Positions 22,761 to 35,129 of a DNA stretch of 64,000 bases are shown here, piece by piece (the stretch's first letter is position 1; every line of letters starts with the position of its first letter). The translations under genes and the position numbers were made by a program. The DNA comes from Roridomyces roridus (taxonomy: Eukaryota > Basidiomycota > Agaricomycetes > Agaricales > Mycenaceae). The stretch spans positions 89,794 through 153,793 of the forward strand of contig JARKIF010000078.1 of NCBI GenBank assembly GCA_029378245.1, in the 5' to 3' direction. The notes below the pieces were generated by a model. The model was not told the origin of the DNA. It did no database searches and saw only the letters and a list, made by a program, of their open reading frames with translations.

Positions 22761-25319
22761 ATGTCCGACTCCTTCGCCGACCTATGGAACTCGAGCGTTC
22801 CCTCTAAACCGGCTCCCCAAAAGCTCGGTACTCCATCTCCCCAGCCCACGTCGCGTCGGCCACAAAACGACGTCTTCTCGCTACTTTCCTCGTCATCTAC
22901 ACCAACTAGTTCGCGTCCCATCACTCCCAGCGCGAGGCCCGCAGCGACTCAGAAGCCGGTATCTACAGGCGGCGGCGATGCTTTCAGTAGTCTTCTCGGT
23001 GGCACCTTGGGTTCAAATGGAAACGGGATGGCAAATATGACCATGGCGGAACGCGCCAGGCAGGCAGAGGCAGAGCGCCAACGCAAGATGAATGCACCCC
23101 AACCAGCCTCAACCACGCCCTCCGCGTGGGCTGGCCTCGATTCTCTTGCCTCGGGACCGAGCGCGACGAGTTTGAAGGACGAATGGGCCTTTGGATCAGC
23201 TGCTCCTGCTCCCGCGCAGAAGCCGACCGTTTTGGACGCGGAGGATGACTGGGGATTGGGGCTGGGTTCCACGTCGCATAACGCGATACCAGCTCAGCCA
23301 CCCAAGGCTCAGGCGCTCTGGGATCAACTCGATGATTTCACGTCCGCAAAACCATCTCCGCCAGCACGATACGCCTCCCCCAGCGCCGATTTTGACTTTG
23401 GCAATCGGGAAAATGAAACGGATGATTTCGATTTACTGGGCGATCTAGGCAAACCCGTGTCTTCCAAACGCGTATGTATTATAATATACATCCTTCCCTC
23501 TGTTTAATCAATATGCAGCCTTCACCTCCGCCTGTTCGAGAGACGGCAGAACTCCCCGCTCGAAGAAGGCCTCAGCAGAGATCTTCCTCTCCGCCTCCCC
23601 ACATCCTTGGCCAACTCATCGAAATGGGATTCTCAGTACCCCAGTCGCGTGCTGCTTTGGACCAAGTCTACAACGACGGTGACTGGGATGTCCAAGCCGC
23701 GATCGACAGTCTGCTGGCTTCTACGGGTGGTGCGGAGGGCAGCTCCCGTCAGCCCACACCTCCGACTGCACCTTCCCCTCCGCCACGAAGGAGACCTGTT
23801 GATCCGGATCTGCGAAGAGGGTCACCACAGCCCCAACGACCGCCGCCTCCAGAGCGAACGTCGTCCATGCAGAACGATCTCTTGGCGCGTACCTCTGAAA
23901 TTGGATTGAGCCTTTTCAAGAACGCCGAACGCGCCTGGCTGCAAGGCAAGGAAAAGGTGCAAAAGGTTTATGAGCAGCAGATAATAGGCGGGGAGGAGGC
24001 GGCGAAAGCTCCCAGCGGCAGGCCCAAGTGGTGGCAGGAACCGGAGGATGCGGGTCCTGGTCCCAGCGCTGGCCGACGACGAGATGATTCGCAGCAGCTA
24101 TTCAAAGATGATGCTGCACACAAACAAGATGATGGCTGGGGTGATCCATCTGCGGGCCGGTGGGACGAAGAAGAGCAAGAGCCAGTCCCGAAAGCACGGA
24201 AAGTACCTCCTGCTCCGCAACCGACAACGGGCGACCTCTTTTCCGATAGTGGTCCCAAAAAGCCATATCGGTCGCCATTTCGACATGGGAGTGGGCGCTC
24301 GCCTGCGTCTGCACCAGCGACTGCAGTTGCGGTGCCGCCACCTGCAGCAACTCACCCTCCACGGCCACATGTGCCTGTTTCTGCTTCGGCGCTTCAGACG
24401 TCTCGCGCGCATGCTGCCACGGCGCAGGAGAAGGTTGCGCTTGGTCAGTATGGCGAGGCGCTTTCGGCTTACACGCGTGCAGTCGATGCGTTGCCTGAAG
24501 GTCACGTCCTCCGTGTGCCGTTGCTTAGCCTGCGTTCAATCGCAAGGCTCAAGGAGGGAGATTTCCGGGGCGTTGAACAGGATGTCGAAGATTTGGAGGG
24601 GATTTGCACGTTTGGTGGACGATCGTTTGGGGTGGAGACTGTTGTTGCGGAGGGTGTTAATATCGATATGGGTGCTGCGGTTGTGGACGGATGGAAGCGG
24701 CGTGGGGAAGCGAGGGAGGGACGGGAGAAGTGGGAAGAGGCGGGCAGAGACTGGGAGAGAGTTGCCGGTGCTGCGTGGGCAAAGCAGACAGATCGGGATG
24801 AGGCTGTGCGAGGGGCGGGTCGTTGTCGGAAGATGGCTGCACCTGCGCCGGCCAAGGCTCCTCCACCCAAACCGAAATCAGCCCAAGCGAGGCCAGCGGT
24901 TGTGCAATCTGGCGAGGCGGTGGCCAAGGTACGGCAGGCTACCAACGCGCAGGAGGAGGAGGACCTTGCAAAGCACCAGCTGAAGGATGTCGTGGATGGC
25001 AAACTGATGGCATGGAAAGGCGGCAAGGAGGCGAATATCAGGGCTTTGCTGGCGAACCTTGATACTATTCTTTGGCCTGAGCTTGGGCTCCAGGTGAGCG
25101 GGATGAAGGATCTGGTGACGCCTAGCCAGGTGAAAATCCGGTATGTCAAGGCGATTGCAAAGCTTCATCCTGACAAGGTGAGAGAGAGCATGAGAAGAAG
25201 GCGTTGGCTAACACTTTCGACAGCTCAATGCCAATAATTCGACGCTGGAGCAGCGCATGGTTGCGAATGGGGTTTTCGGGGCGCTGAACGAGGCATGGAA
25301 TGTCCATTTGAATAAATAG
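22761..25319 (+). CDS. SWA2: Auxilin-like clathrin uncoating factor Swa2
   Basis: Cofactor that recruits Hsp70 to clathrin-coated vesicles and triggers uncoating. Start at 22761 ('MSDSFADLWNSSVPSKP'). The N-terminal ~250 residues are Ser/Pro-rich with short 'DDFDLLGDL' and 'DDWGLGLG' motifs of the clathrin-binding type. After an intron (~23474-23515) a UBA domain appears ('LGQLIEMGFSVPQSRAALD', ~23610-23720). A TPR region follows ('AALGQYGEALSAYTRAVD' pattern at ~24430-24600). The C-terminal J domain contains 'KIRYVKAIAKLHPDK' with the HPD triad (~25135-25175); a short intron then leads to 'GVFGALNEAWNVHLNK' and TAG at 25317-25319. The order clathrin motifs, UBA, TPR, J domain is that of yeast Swa2. 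Confidence 0.92.
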
Positions 25320-25448
25320 ATAGAGGACAGTATAAATTATATGCCGCGACGCGTCGAGTGGTTCTCACGTGGCTGTGAAAATTTTGGCTTCTGCGAATTT
25401 CGGCGTTCATTCTATTCCTCTTCCTCTCCGCATTTTTCTCTAAACTCC

Positions 25449-25927
25449 ATGGTCCGTGGCGGCGCTGCATTATCCTTCGGCACGCTGAGGTTTGTTTCAG
25501 GCCGCCCAAGCTACGTTCAAGTCGATCAAGTCTTTGGTCCCGCTGCTCGACCGCGTCTTGGTGCAGCGCTTCAAGGCCGAGACTGTGCGGAACGACATTC
25601 TCTGCATTCGACTCTTTGCTAAAGTACCTTAGAAAACCGCCACGGGAATCTTCTTGCCCAACTCTGCGACGTCGAGCCCGCTGCCCGAGGCGACCGTCAT
25701 TGCCGTGGGCCCGGGTGCACCGAACAAGGACGGCGTGGTTGTGCCGACGACGGTCCAGGCTGGGGACCGCGTGCTGTTACCAGGCTGGGGAGGCAACTCG
25801 ATCAAGGTCGGGGAGGATGTGCGTCGTTGTGATTTTTTCATCCCGAGTCGTTTTCTTGACACGTTTTTGCTTGCAGGAGTACTTTTTGTTCAAGGACTCG
25901 GAGATTCTGGCCAAGATCCAGGAGTGA
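25449..25927 (+). CDS. HSP10: Mitochondrial 10-kDa chaperonin (Hsp10)
   Basis: Co-chaperonin that caps Hsp60 in the mitochondrial matrix. The start codon ATG (25449-25451) is alone on its coding exon; a 49-nt intron (GTCCGT...CAG) is removed before 'AAQATFKSIKSLVPLLD'. The second coding exon continues 'RVLVQRFKAET'; another intron (25573-25629) leads to 'KTATGIFLPNSATSSPLPEA', and 'TVIAVGPGA', 'RVLLPGWGGNSIKV' follow. The last exon begins 'EYFLFKDSEILAKIQE' and ends with TGA at 25925-25927. Total about 107 residues, normal for GroES family members. No cleavable presequence, as in other Hsp10s. Convergent with SDH4, 133 bp apart. Confidence 0.95.
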
Positions 25928-26060
25928 GGGACTAAAAGCCGTTCTACGTCGGCACTGTTATACTACTGCGCATACCATCTAACTCTTTCGTCTTACAATT
26001 TAATGCATCCCAACTCTCGAAAAATCCAGATTTCTCATTGAATACATCTACAGGCATAAG

Positions 26061-26720
26061 TTATGCACTCCAGACCTTGGTGATGAGTTCGGTAAGACCT
26101 GAATCATAGCTGATTGGACGGAGAGAACCGGTAAGAGTGTTGACACGCACCGATATCGTTCGTGTTGAACTGGTACACTCCAATGAGAACACCGACGGTG
26201 GCAGAGCGCAGCGTCCAGGTGGCGACGTGGCCAAGGACGGGGAATTTGCGGGGATGCAGGTAGTCGACGAGCATCGCGTCAAACTGCGTGGATTGGGTTA
26301 CAAACGATGTAAAGTAGCGTGGTAGAGAGCGTAGACGTACGCCCATATGACTGTGCACGATGAGACTGACTCCAAGAAGGCCGTCGAGTACCGGGTGCAC
26401 GCTCGGAGAGGTGGCGAATGCGGCACCGGTAAGCGGAATGAGGGAGGCGGAGAGGAGACGCTCAAAAGACCAGTGGTGCGAGCCGTGCATTCTGGAAGGA
26501 GTGGGAAAGTCGGTGGGGTCGTTCACCGTTCCCTTGTAGATAGCTGGGCAGTAAATGTTCAGGCTATAGCAGGTAGTTGTGTTGACGACGCACGACCACC
26601 AGGGACATAGAGAGCATCGGACTGGGTTGTCGCGAAGCGGGTAGAGACCAAGGATTTTGCAAAGATGGGAGAACGGCGAGCGAGGGTGTGCCTGCTGGAG
26701 GTGGCGAGGAGGGAGGCCAT
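26061..26720 (-). CDS. SDH4: Succinate dehydrogenase membrane anchor subunit (CybS)
   Basis: Small membrane subunit of respiratory complex II that anchors the enzyme in the inner mitochondrial membrane and helps bind ubiquinone and haem b. Start at 26720 ('MASLLATSSRHTLARRSP'), an Arg/Ser-rich presequence. After the first intron comes 'GSHHWSFERLLSASLIPL', the conserved quinone-site segment with Ser and Arg, then 'DGLLGVSLIVHSHMG' with the haem-ligand His, then 'DYLHPRKFP' with the Asp-Tyr pair, and a third membrane helix 'TLRSATVGVLIGVYQFN'. The last small exon encodes 'LTELITKVWSA' with TAA at 26061. Four exons; length fits the family. Confidence 0.93.
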
Positions 26721-26978
26721 GGTCGTTCGTCTCACGTAATCACCTGGAATATCACGTTCAACTTTCTGATTGAAATGAGAAAAGAAACTGACTGCGAGAA
26801 TTAAATATTGAACCTCTTCGTGGCCTTTGAAAGCACTTCGAGCAAAGGTCGGAGCCTGGTCAGAGAGCAGAGGAATACGGCCGAGGGAAGCCGGAGAATC
26901 TGGAGAATGATGCATCTGATCGCCGTTAGAGGATCGTCTGTGCGGTTACTATGAGAGCTTGTTCCAACTTGAGCGAGA
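26721..26978. promoter_or_regulatory. Divergent promoter of SDH4 and the Zn2Cys6 regulator
   Basis: 258 bp separate the two start codons. No TATA box recognised. An upstream frame on the minus strand (to 26915) runs through it but the conserved SDH4 protein starts at 26720. Confidence 0.45.
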
Positions 26979-29959
26979 ATGTCTACCCCAGGGTCCGCTA
27001 ATTCCTCTCGTCTTCAAGACACTCCATTCTGACGTCCTTGGTTCCAGGAAGGGTACACTGAAGACAAGGCGCATTCAGCGTAGCTGTGATAAATGTAGGG
27101 CGTCTAAGGGTAGGCGCTCTTCTTGGTCTCTTGAATTTTGGCTCATTTCCCTAGTTCGATGTACGGCTCTCATCCATTCCATTTGCAATCCTTTTCCCTG
27201 ACGCGCTCAAGGCGATGGTCCCGGCCCAGGAGGCAGCTGTTCCCACTGTTCGTCGTTCGGCGAGCCTTGCACCTACGAAGCCCCAGCACGCCCACGCGGC
27301 CCCAAATCCAAGTGCGTCGCCTCCTCTTCAAACCGGTTTCACATCTCACCGTCTGCCACCAGGCTAGTCGAAGACCTTCGGCGAGAAAATGCAACACTTA
27401 GATCACAACTGGAAGCCCTCTTGTGCACTCAATGCTCGCGACCACTGCAACTCTCTCAGCCATACGAATCAATTTCCCCGGAACCCAGCCCCCCTCACGT
27501 GTACCAACACGATACACCAGATACAGATAGGTCATATAGCGAGCCCGAACGCCGTCCACCCCAGCCGCTGCCTCCAAAGTCCGTCGCCAGCCATGTGTTG
27601 CCTGAGGACTCGGACGAGGTGAATGGTGAATTGGCCGTACACTTCGGTTCTATATCAATAGCTGGGATGCGCGGGGGTTTGTTTGGGTCCGCCAGTAGTT
27701 TTGCCCTCGTACGGAGGCTTGCATTGGTGCGTAACTTTGACTATTCATCCTAAAGACTCTGACTGGCTGCAGGTGAAAGCGCGGTACTTGAAACGACCAA
27801 TAACATTGAACAAGGAGCGTCAGATCTATTGGGAGCGACCTCCAGTGAGTTCCTGGTTCGTTGTCTCTGGGCCATATGAATAATCAGTCGACCAGTGGGA
27901 AGATGCTTTCTACAAACAGCGACCTCGATACCACTACCCCGAGCCCGACCTAATTGACTCGCTCGTCAAACTCTATTTCGAAAACATACACTTTTTCCTG
28001 CCACTGCTTCATCGCCCTTCGTTTGAGCGCCAGGTGGCCGAGCGTCTGCATCTGTCGGATTCCAAGTTTGGTGCCACGTTACTCGCTGTCTTGGGTCTTG
28101 CATCACGAGTATGTCGCAGTGCCTTTATCCATCTGTTAGTAACGGCCCACAGTATTCGGACGATCCACGGGTATTGATTGACGGAAACACGCTCTCCTCT
28201 GGGTGGCTCTTTGTCGTTCAAGTTCAAACTATCCAAAACTTCTTTGAGCCGACGGTCCACGATGTCCAGTTTTACTGTGTAGGTTCTAGGCCCTCGTAGC
28301 CGCTGCGCCACATTAATCTCCTGACAGCTAATGACGCTCTACTGGTTGGGAACAAGCGCGCCTCACACGGCCTGGCTCTATCTTGTATGATCTCAGTTTC
28401 AGCCGCGGCGGACAAAGGCTGATCGGATTCATAGGGCATCGGTGTTCGTTTTCTCAATTTTAGAGGCGAGCGCGACCAACGGCGTGATACTCCGAAATGG
28501 GACGAGGAACTTTGGAATCGCGCATTCTGGTATGCTCCCTTGTGCCCAATTCTCCGTCGATGCTGATCTGCCTAGGGCCTTCTTTGCATTGGATCGGTTG
28601 GTGTGTACTTTCCTGGGACGTCCGGCTCTCATCCATATGGAGGAGTAAGATTCATCCTGCTTGTTGGTTGCTCTTCTGACAAAAATCGTATTCAGTCATG
28701 ACGTCGATCCTCCGTTGGCAATTGACGATGAGTATTGGGACCACGGATTCGTACAGCCGCCTGCGACGCCGTCGCTTGTTTGTTACTTTCCCCAGTATTT
28801 GCGGTTGTCCGAGGTTTGTCATCTCTCTGTTGCAAGCGCTTGATTCAATTTTTCTTCTTCAGATCCTTGGAGATGCTGTGAATCAACTGTACGCCCCTGA
28901 AAAAGTCAAGATTCAAAGAGGATGGACTACAGAGCAGGGACAGGAAACTGTTGGGGAACTAGACGCCTTGATGAACAATTTCCTCGACAACGTTCCAGCG
29001 CATCGTGAGTTCCATTTTTTTACTTGAATGTATATCCGTGCTCACAGTCTCAGTCCGCTGGGATCCTGATCGACCTACTGATGTCTTTTTTATTCAATCC
29101 GCGATGCTCTCCATCGCCTTCTTCTACATCAAAATTACAATTCATCGGCGATACATCTACATAGACACGCGAGCAGCACTATCGAAACCAGCGCTCCACA
29201 GCTGCCTTGACGCTGCTCGGGCAGCGTTGAGTGTGATGGAAGTTTGGCTCAGCAGGACTGAGCGCCTGCCATTACCCTTCCTTCAGGCAAGTCCCATAGT
29301 TAGGCCCATTGCATCACGCTCACGTCTACTTGAAGAATCCCATGTTGGTCTCCGCAACAGTGCTTCTCCTCAACATTTTTGTTTCCAATGTGGCCGATCC
29401 GGCTGTCGTTGAGCGAGATTTGGCTCAAGTAGGCACGGCCATCAAGTTTTTCAAGATCTGTGAGACAAGGTGGCAGGCGGCGGGACGGCTGTATGAGGTG
29501 CTGAGCGGGTTGCAGTCGATGGATGAGGACGGAGGAACGCCGCTACCACCGCCTCCGAGAGCGCCGAGGCCGCCGCGACCGGCAAATTCAGTACCGACCG
29601 CTCAGCCTTACTCCAACTCTGCGCAGCCGTATCGGAGCGGGAGCCATGACGAGTACCATCTCAATACTCAGCAGCAGCAGTATGTTTCGCAGCTGAGAGG
29701 TGGTTTGGGGTTGGAGCCCGGGACTTCGATCGAGCAATTGCTTGCGGAGACGCCGGCCTTGGAGGGGAGTGAGGATCTCATGTCGTTGTGGATGCTTCCC
29801 AACGATGTCATGTAAGTTCCTGCCTGCTAGTCACAACTTTAGCTGACTCTCTTTAGGAATGTCGATCAATCGTGGTACCAGAGTGCTGCGGGAGCGGAGA
29901 GGATGCGACACCGAGCGGCAAGGAGTGGGGCTGTTGGTCCCAGTCCCGTGTATATGTAA
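26979..29959 (+). CDS. Zn2Cys6 transcription factor with fungal-specific regulatory domain
   Basis: Predicted nuclear DNA-binding regulator. Start at 26979 ('MSTPG'), then a 55-nt intron. The zinc cluster is built from three exons: 'RSCDKCRASK', then 'VRC', then 'DGPGPGGSCSHCSSFGEPC' (ends ~27275), giving all six cysteines in CX2CX6C...CX2CX6C order. After a 50-nt intron a coiled-coil linker follows ('LVEDLRRENATLRSQLEALL', ~27365-27420). The fungal_trans domain begins at 'LVKLYFENIHFFLPLLHRPS' and includes 'TLYWLGTSAPHTAWLYL', 'GIGVRFLNFRGERDQRRD', 'WDEELWNRAF' and 'HDVDPPLAIDDEYW'. The C-terminal ~130 residues are Pro/Gln-rich. About fourteen exons. Targets unknown; it lies beside a transporter and an oxygenase, which is suggestive only. 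Confidence 0.88.
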
Positions 29960-30654
29960 CAAAGTTTGAATGTACAGAGTATTTATGAATGTTGGTCCGG
30001 AAGGTTAACCTCCGGATCGGTTTGCCTGATGTGTCTCTTGATCAGCAACGCAACTACGGTTGGTCGGGTTCTTTGCATCTCGAGTTCTCCGTCGCTCTCA
30101 GAACGTCCAACTGCCAACCGCATGGGCGAGCGCCGAGGAAAAGCGTAGAAGGACGAGCATAAACGCGGCAGAAGGCTCGCGAAAGTTGGGAAGCCGGCCG
30201 CGGCGAACTACCCCGACTCGGAGTACCTCAAAGTACTCAGGGTAACCGTGTGCGATATATGTTGGAGTCAAGAGCGGGAAGCCATCTGGAAAGTGGCGCC
30301 CTTCATGACGCAGGAGTAACGTCCACGCTCGCCCATGGCAGCCAGGTCTCGTGCCCTCAACGAACTCAAGTACAACCAAGGAAGACACAAAACAAAGCCT
30401 CAACTTTATTTCCTCTCGCGGCGTCTGAGAACTTGGGTACTTCCGAACAACTCCTGTGGACTAGCTTTGGGATGAAGGGCGTGGTTTGAGCCGCCTCCGA
30501 CGTCCTCGTACCAACATAAATATAAACTAGGAGCTCCACTTTGAGGCGCTCACGGCAAGATATAACTCCACATTTCGGATATCACCCTCCTTTCCATCTA
30601 TCCTGGCCCCGGATTTCAAGGACCCCTCTCTGTATTCTCTTCGCCCTCTTCCCC
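29960..30654. other. Intergenic region upstream of the DUF6533 gene
   Basis: About 695 bp with no supported gene. Near its right end is a TATA-like element. Short frames on both strands lack any recognisable domain. Confidence 0.45.
30522..30527 (+). promoter_or_regulatory. Possible TATA box of the DUF6533 gene
   Basis: TATAAA within an A/T-rich stretch ('aaatataaac'), 128 nt before the ATG at 30655. Placement is plausible for a gene with a leader of about 100 nt; function is inferred. Confidence 0.4.
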
Positions 30655-32579
30655 ATGTCTCAACACGTCCCTGGTGTTATTGAAGATGTTTCAGACACGT
30701 TGGTGCTTATTCATTTTGCCGTACAGGATCGTTAACCCTCAGCTAACAGAGTGCGCACGAATGTGAATGTTTTTTGCTGGATCCCTTTTTGCATGCTCAT
30801 CACAGTAGTATGTCGCATTTGCGAGCATGACCATCTTGGTGTGGGACCATGCCATTACCTTCTCCGACGAGGTATAGTTTTACTACAGCCCGCGCAACCC
30901 AACCTGACTCTTTTACGCAGGTCAATTACATCTGGAAGGGAAAGAAGGGGCCTAGTGCGTGTTCCCCCGTGTCAGCACCCCCGCCTGACTTTTCCCCCAG
31001 TCATATACTTATTTCTCTTTGTCTGTGCTCACTTCTTCGAGTCGCGTTTGTCACTGACTTGAATAGAATCGATATTTCACCCCTCTTGGGTTCATCATCA
31101 ATCTTTACGGTAAGAAATATTAATGGTCGTCCGTACGGAGTTCTAATCCAAGCCCAGCGTATTTGAGTCCCACCTGGACAGCGCAGGTGCGTCGTTCGTC
31201 TCCATCGGTTTGATAATGGACATCAATATTCCGCAGAGGTTAGTCAATTTTGTCTCGTAGATGCAGTCTGAGTGACATCAAATCGTTCTATAGATGTGCC
31301 CAGGGCCACTTTGTTCTGTACGAGGGCGTTACAGTCGCTCTGGCCGTGGAGGTCGTTGGACTCATGATGCTCCTCAGGTATATCCCGTAAACCCTTTTGC
31401 TATTCGTTCTCACAACATCCCAGAGTTCGCGCGTTGTATCCGAGAAGCCCATGGATTACCAAAGTTTTGGCGTTCCTTTTACTTGTGGAGACTGGCATCA
31501 ACGCCTGGTTGATCAGCCGCGGACAACGTAAAAACGAGCCCTGCACAATTCCCCCCGTTTGACTTGATTTCAGCGGTTCTGCATAACGGGGCCTCGGGCA
31601 TTCATGGTAAGCCGTGATTTAAACAGCAAGATTGGCACCTGATTTCTTGCCAGCTTGTTCCATGGTTTTTGACCCTGCGATGTAAGTTGATTCAACGAAA
31701 CTTGGTCTTTTTATTGACCGTATCGCATTTTTAGAAGCGGCGCAGCCAGCGCTTCTGCGTGGTATCCTCTGATGTACGACAGCATCGTGTTCGCCCTCAC
31801 ACTGAGGCGTACACTTCCTGCGGTCAGGCAGAAAACAGCCGGCTACATCTTAAAAAGGTTGCTCGAGGATGGCGTACTGTACTATAGGTGTGTCTGTAAG
31901 CTTTTCCTTTATCATTTTTCTAAAGGAAAAAGTGTCATTTTCTGCATCACCTTGGTTTTGACCCTGATGATAATAAGTACTGGATACACAAAATGAATCA
32001 ACGTCTGCTGACCCTTGGTACAGGTGCCCCGCCTGGAACCAAGAATATTTGTGCCCAGTGAGTATCTTCTCGTATGAAGGTGCACTGACTCACAGTCGGC
32101 AGGCTGGAGCAACTGTGAGTAATTGAACCGTGCCATGTATCCTCGTATTGAATTACTTTCCACAGAATCACGGTGCGTAGACTCAAGTGCTTACCAACGG
32201 CCTCTCAACTTGCTCAAAGGTTGCGATGATGAGTCGCATCACCCTGAGTCTCAAGAAAGCTGGCCGCCAGGGTGAAATCGGTCCTGGTCCCTTGATTTTC
32301 GATCCAAGGGATCCCGAGTTCTTCTACAATGACACGTGGACGCAGTCCATAGCGATAGCACCACCGGCCGAGAACTTGTCGCCTGTGGCTCCCCATACCA
32401 TCGGTGGTATCAAGCAGCCGCAACGCCTCATTCTGCATGAGCCCAAAGCGATCAAATTCTACGTGCCACCCTCGCCCCATTCGTCCCAGACTTCTGATGC
32501 ACTCGAATTCCCGTCTCCGACTTATCCTCCACCGCCTTCTTCACTACGAAAAACCTTCACCAATAGCAAAAATGTGTAA
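30655..32579 (+). CDS. DUF6533 multi-pass membrane protein
   Basis: Membrane protein of a large basidiomycete family of unknown function. The proposed start is at 30655 ('MSQHVPGVIEDVSDTL'), then many small exons. The family signature 'TILVWDHAITFSDE' joined to 'VNYIWKGKKGP' is clear at 30820-30955, and 'RYFTPLGFIINLY' follows by splicing. Further helices are 'YEGVTVALAVEVVGLMMLL' (~31320-31375) with 'VRALYP', and 'VLAFLLLVETGINAWLIS' (~31470-31520). Later comes 'YPLMYDSIVFALTLRRTLP' (~31765-31820) and 'VAMMSRITLSLKKAG' (~32220-32265), then a Pro/Ser-rich cytoplasmic tail ending at 32579. Seven helices are the family norm. The first exons are the least certain part. About ten introns. Confidence 0.72.
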
Positions 32580-32689
32580 ATTGTAAATTACATTCGACAT
32601 AACTACATTGTTGTAACCAAATTTCTTGCGGATACAAACAAGCCACAATACCACTACGCTTTCGTCCGAATTTGGTAATTTCGGTCGCA

Positions 32690-34377
32690 TCACTGGGTGA
32701 ACCCTTGAAACGTGGGCTGACCGGTTGCGATGCGCCACCTCTCGCCACGCCAGATGAGGGCGGCGACTGGGAGGAAAGTGACGAAGAGGATGGCCGCGAA
32801 GGTAAACCAAGCCCAGAGGTATGTGATTTGATTTGCGAGTGGAGTGGCAGCAAAAGGGATGAAGAACGACAAGCCGCGGCCCAAATTAAACAAGGTGCCT
32901 GTTTCGGGTGTCTGCGGCCTGTAGCAGTCGCTGATGTACGCGTAGAGGCAGGTGGATGCGATCTGGAGCCCGAATGCGCCGACTGCAAGGCCTACAAGGG
33001 GCGGAATGAAGCCTGTGCGTCCGACGGTGGCTCCGAAGATAATGATGCCTACGGGCATGAAGATCGCGGAGAGGGGGGAGAGGTAGAGGCGGTATTCGGG
33101 CTTGCGAATGCCGTCGTGGCGCATCGCCATTCGGAACATGATGTAGTCCGAAAGGCGACCTGCGCAGAGCTCTCCCAGGACAGTGCCAATGGTAAGCGAT
33201 ATGCCAAGGCAGGCTCCGGTTGGACCCGCGCCCAGATGGTAGATTTTGTGGTATATCGCGGCAATCGTGACAGCCGGAAGAATGTTGACAAAAGTCCATG
33301 CGAGAGTGTAGTAGATGAGCGGAAGGGTGACAGATGGGTACTTGAGCATGACAAAGGAATGGGTGAACTGGGATATGTGCAGCCGGCGCCCCGGGTGCAT
33401 GTTTCCTTTCCAATTCCAAAGCATTTCGGAATAGGAGCGCTCATGAGTGCGAGTTGCAAGAAACTTTTCATCCCGCGGGAAAAGGGTCTCCGGGAATAAA
33501 AAGAGGGCGACGACAAAGGGGACGCTGGTGATGATGGCCCCAATGTAATAGTCCCACTTCCAGCCCATGGCTGCGCCCAAGAATCCGCCGACTAAGACAC
33601 CATGAGTGGACGAAGAGCCGAAATGCATTTGGCGACTTACATAGGGCAGCAACATGGGCACCGTTAGTGACAAAAACGACATAAACTCCGGTCTTTTCGC
33701 CTCGTTCGTGCAGAAAGAACATATCATTGACGCAGGAGGTGCCGACTGACATCATACCCCAAATCCCGCACCATTCAGCGCACGCGCTAGAAAATTTCAG
33801 TTCGTTAATCCCGGAGTTCAAGTCCTGTAACACTTACTGATTGCCACTCCAGCATATGTGTTCGATGCGCCCGACCCAATGCCGCCAGCGATCGTCAAAA
33901 GGATGGCAAAGAGTGTCACAGGGCGTCGGCCGTATACATTCGTCAGTGGAGTAAAGATGAAGGGCTTAGAGGCTGTCACTTCAAAGGTACTCTTCAGAAA
34001 GCGGCAGACGTACGGTAAGACCGCCAGCAATGATGGCGCAAGTAGTCGTGTAGGATGCGGTCGTAGAATCGACGCCCAGACCGTCCGCGAGGAGGACCAG
34101 GGAAGGATTAATGACCGCCGAATTAAACGGGCCGAGGAACGCGAAAACCGACACCTGGATAAGGACGGCCCATTTCATCCAGGACGGCCAATTCTGGGAG
34201 TGGATTCAGCATCAGCACCGACAAGAAATATCGACGGACCAAAGGATCATCCTTGAATCGCGATGGCTGGGGCACCAGAGGCAGACCGTGCTTGTCCAAA
34301 AGCAATGGAGCGGCCTCGTTGAGTATGGCTCCATTTTTTTCGCCATCGCTGGAGAGAGAGCTACGCGATTGTTCCAT
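32690..34377 (-). CDS. Major facilitator superfamily transporter (DHA1-like)
   Basis: Predicted 12-helix proton antiporter of the plasma membrane, DHA1/Hol1-like. Start at 34377 ('MEQSRSSLSSDGEKNG'); another in-frame ATG lies 18 nt upstream. The cytoplasmic N terminus ends in 'LDKHGLPLVPQPSRFKDDPL', joined by splicing to a 'NWSKWAVLIQVSVFAFL' type first helix, the common DHA1 entry. The loop motif after helix 2 reads 'PLTNVYGRRPVTLFAIL'. The central region has 'GVLVGGFLGAAMGWKWDYY' and 'PFVVALFLFPETLFPRDEK' (~33470-33600). The long last exon carries helices 7-12, from 'LIYYTLAWTFVNILPAVT' to 'WFTFAAILFVTFLPVAAL', stop TGA at 32690. Substrate unknown (drug, polyamine or metabolite). Divergent from the FAD monooxygenase gene. 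Confidence 0.85.
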
Positions 34378-35129
34378 TGTGCGTGGAGGTTGCACCGAGG
34401 AGTCAATCTGGCTCCCTCTTCATCTTGCTTGTTCTCACCAATTTATCCACACGACGTCGCTTGGTTAGAATAGAGACGAGGCGACCCGCTTCTTCTTTCC
34501 GTAATCCTTCCGTGGGGACTTGATTGCACCCGGAGAATGTAAAAAACAAGTACCGTTGTCGTAAGCAAGTGCCTGAGCCGTGGAGAAGAAATCTAGACAC
34601 CGGAAGAGACGCTAATGGCCCAAGAGGAATAGACATTCGAGAATTTTACACTTGTTGCCCAGAGGGAGTTTGCGATTTTGGGAGCTACGGGTCCAGAGGG
34701 TGACGCCGTGTGAGGCCGGGGGGTGCAGATCGCGCAAGAACCACAAGAACCACATTAAGGAAGAGTGGAAACTGAATTGATCGAATGATGGGATTGGTCG
34801 AGTTGTCTTCGTCCTGTGACAACAGCAAGTTTAGCTCTGAGTTTTCAAGTTTCCTTCCCGGACAGGCACGGAGCTAATCAAGTGAAGACCTCAATTTTGC
34901 GACTCTCCTGCTGCTTTCTCCGACCTCCGACCTGCTCTGCTCTAGTTGTTCTATCTCATCTGGGATGCAATCTTCGCACCTATACAAATACGGATAAGTA
35001 TCCTCACATGCCTCCCATCGCAAGCATTTCAAGCCGATTGCTGGCATCTCACTCAAAATATCTCACCGTTGAATTCCCCACGTCAAATACCCCACCAGAG
35101 ATTTGGAATCGCGAGTACTGTTCGACAAT
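34378..35129. promoter_or_regulatory. Divergent intergenic region of MFS transporter and FAD monooxygenase
   Basis: 752 bp between the two start codons. It should contain both promoters and may let the pair be regulated together. TATACAAAT at about 34981-34989 lies roughly 145 nt upstream of the monooxygenase ATG. No inverted CGG...CCG site typical of Zn2Cys6 factors could be confirmed by eye. Confidence 0.4.

Noticed and set aside
28370..28500. Apparent frameshift in the Zn2Cys6 factor between 'HTAWLYL' and 'NFRGERDQRRD'
   Set aside because: A 50-nt intron (28385-28434) joins the two frames and restores the conserved 'GIGVRFLNF' segment.
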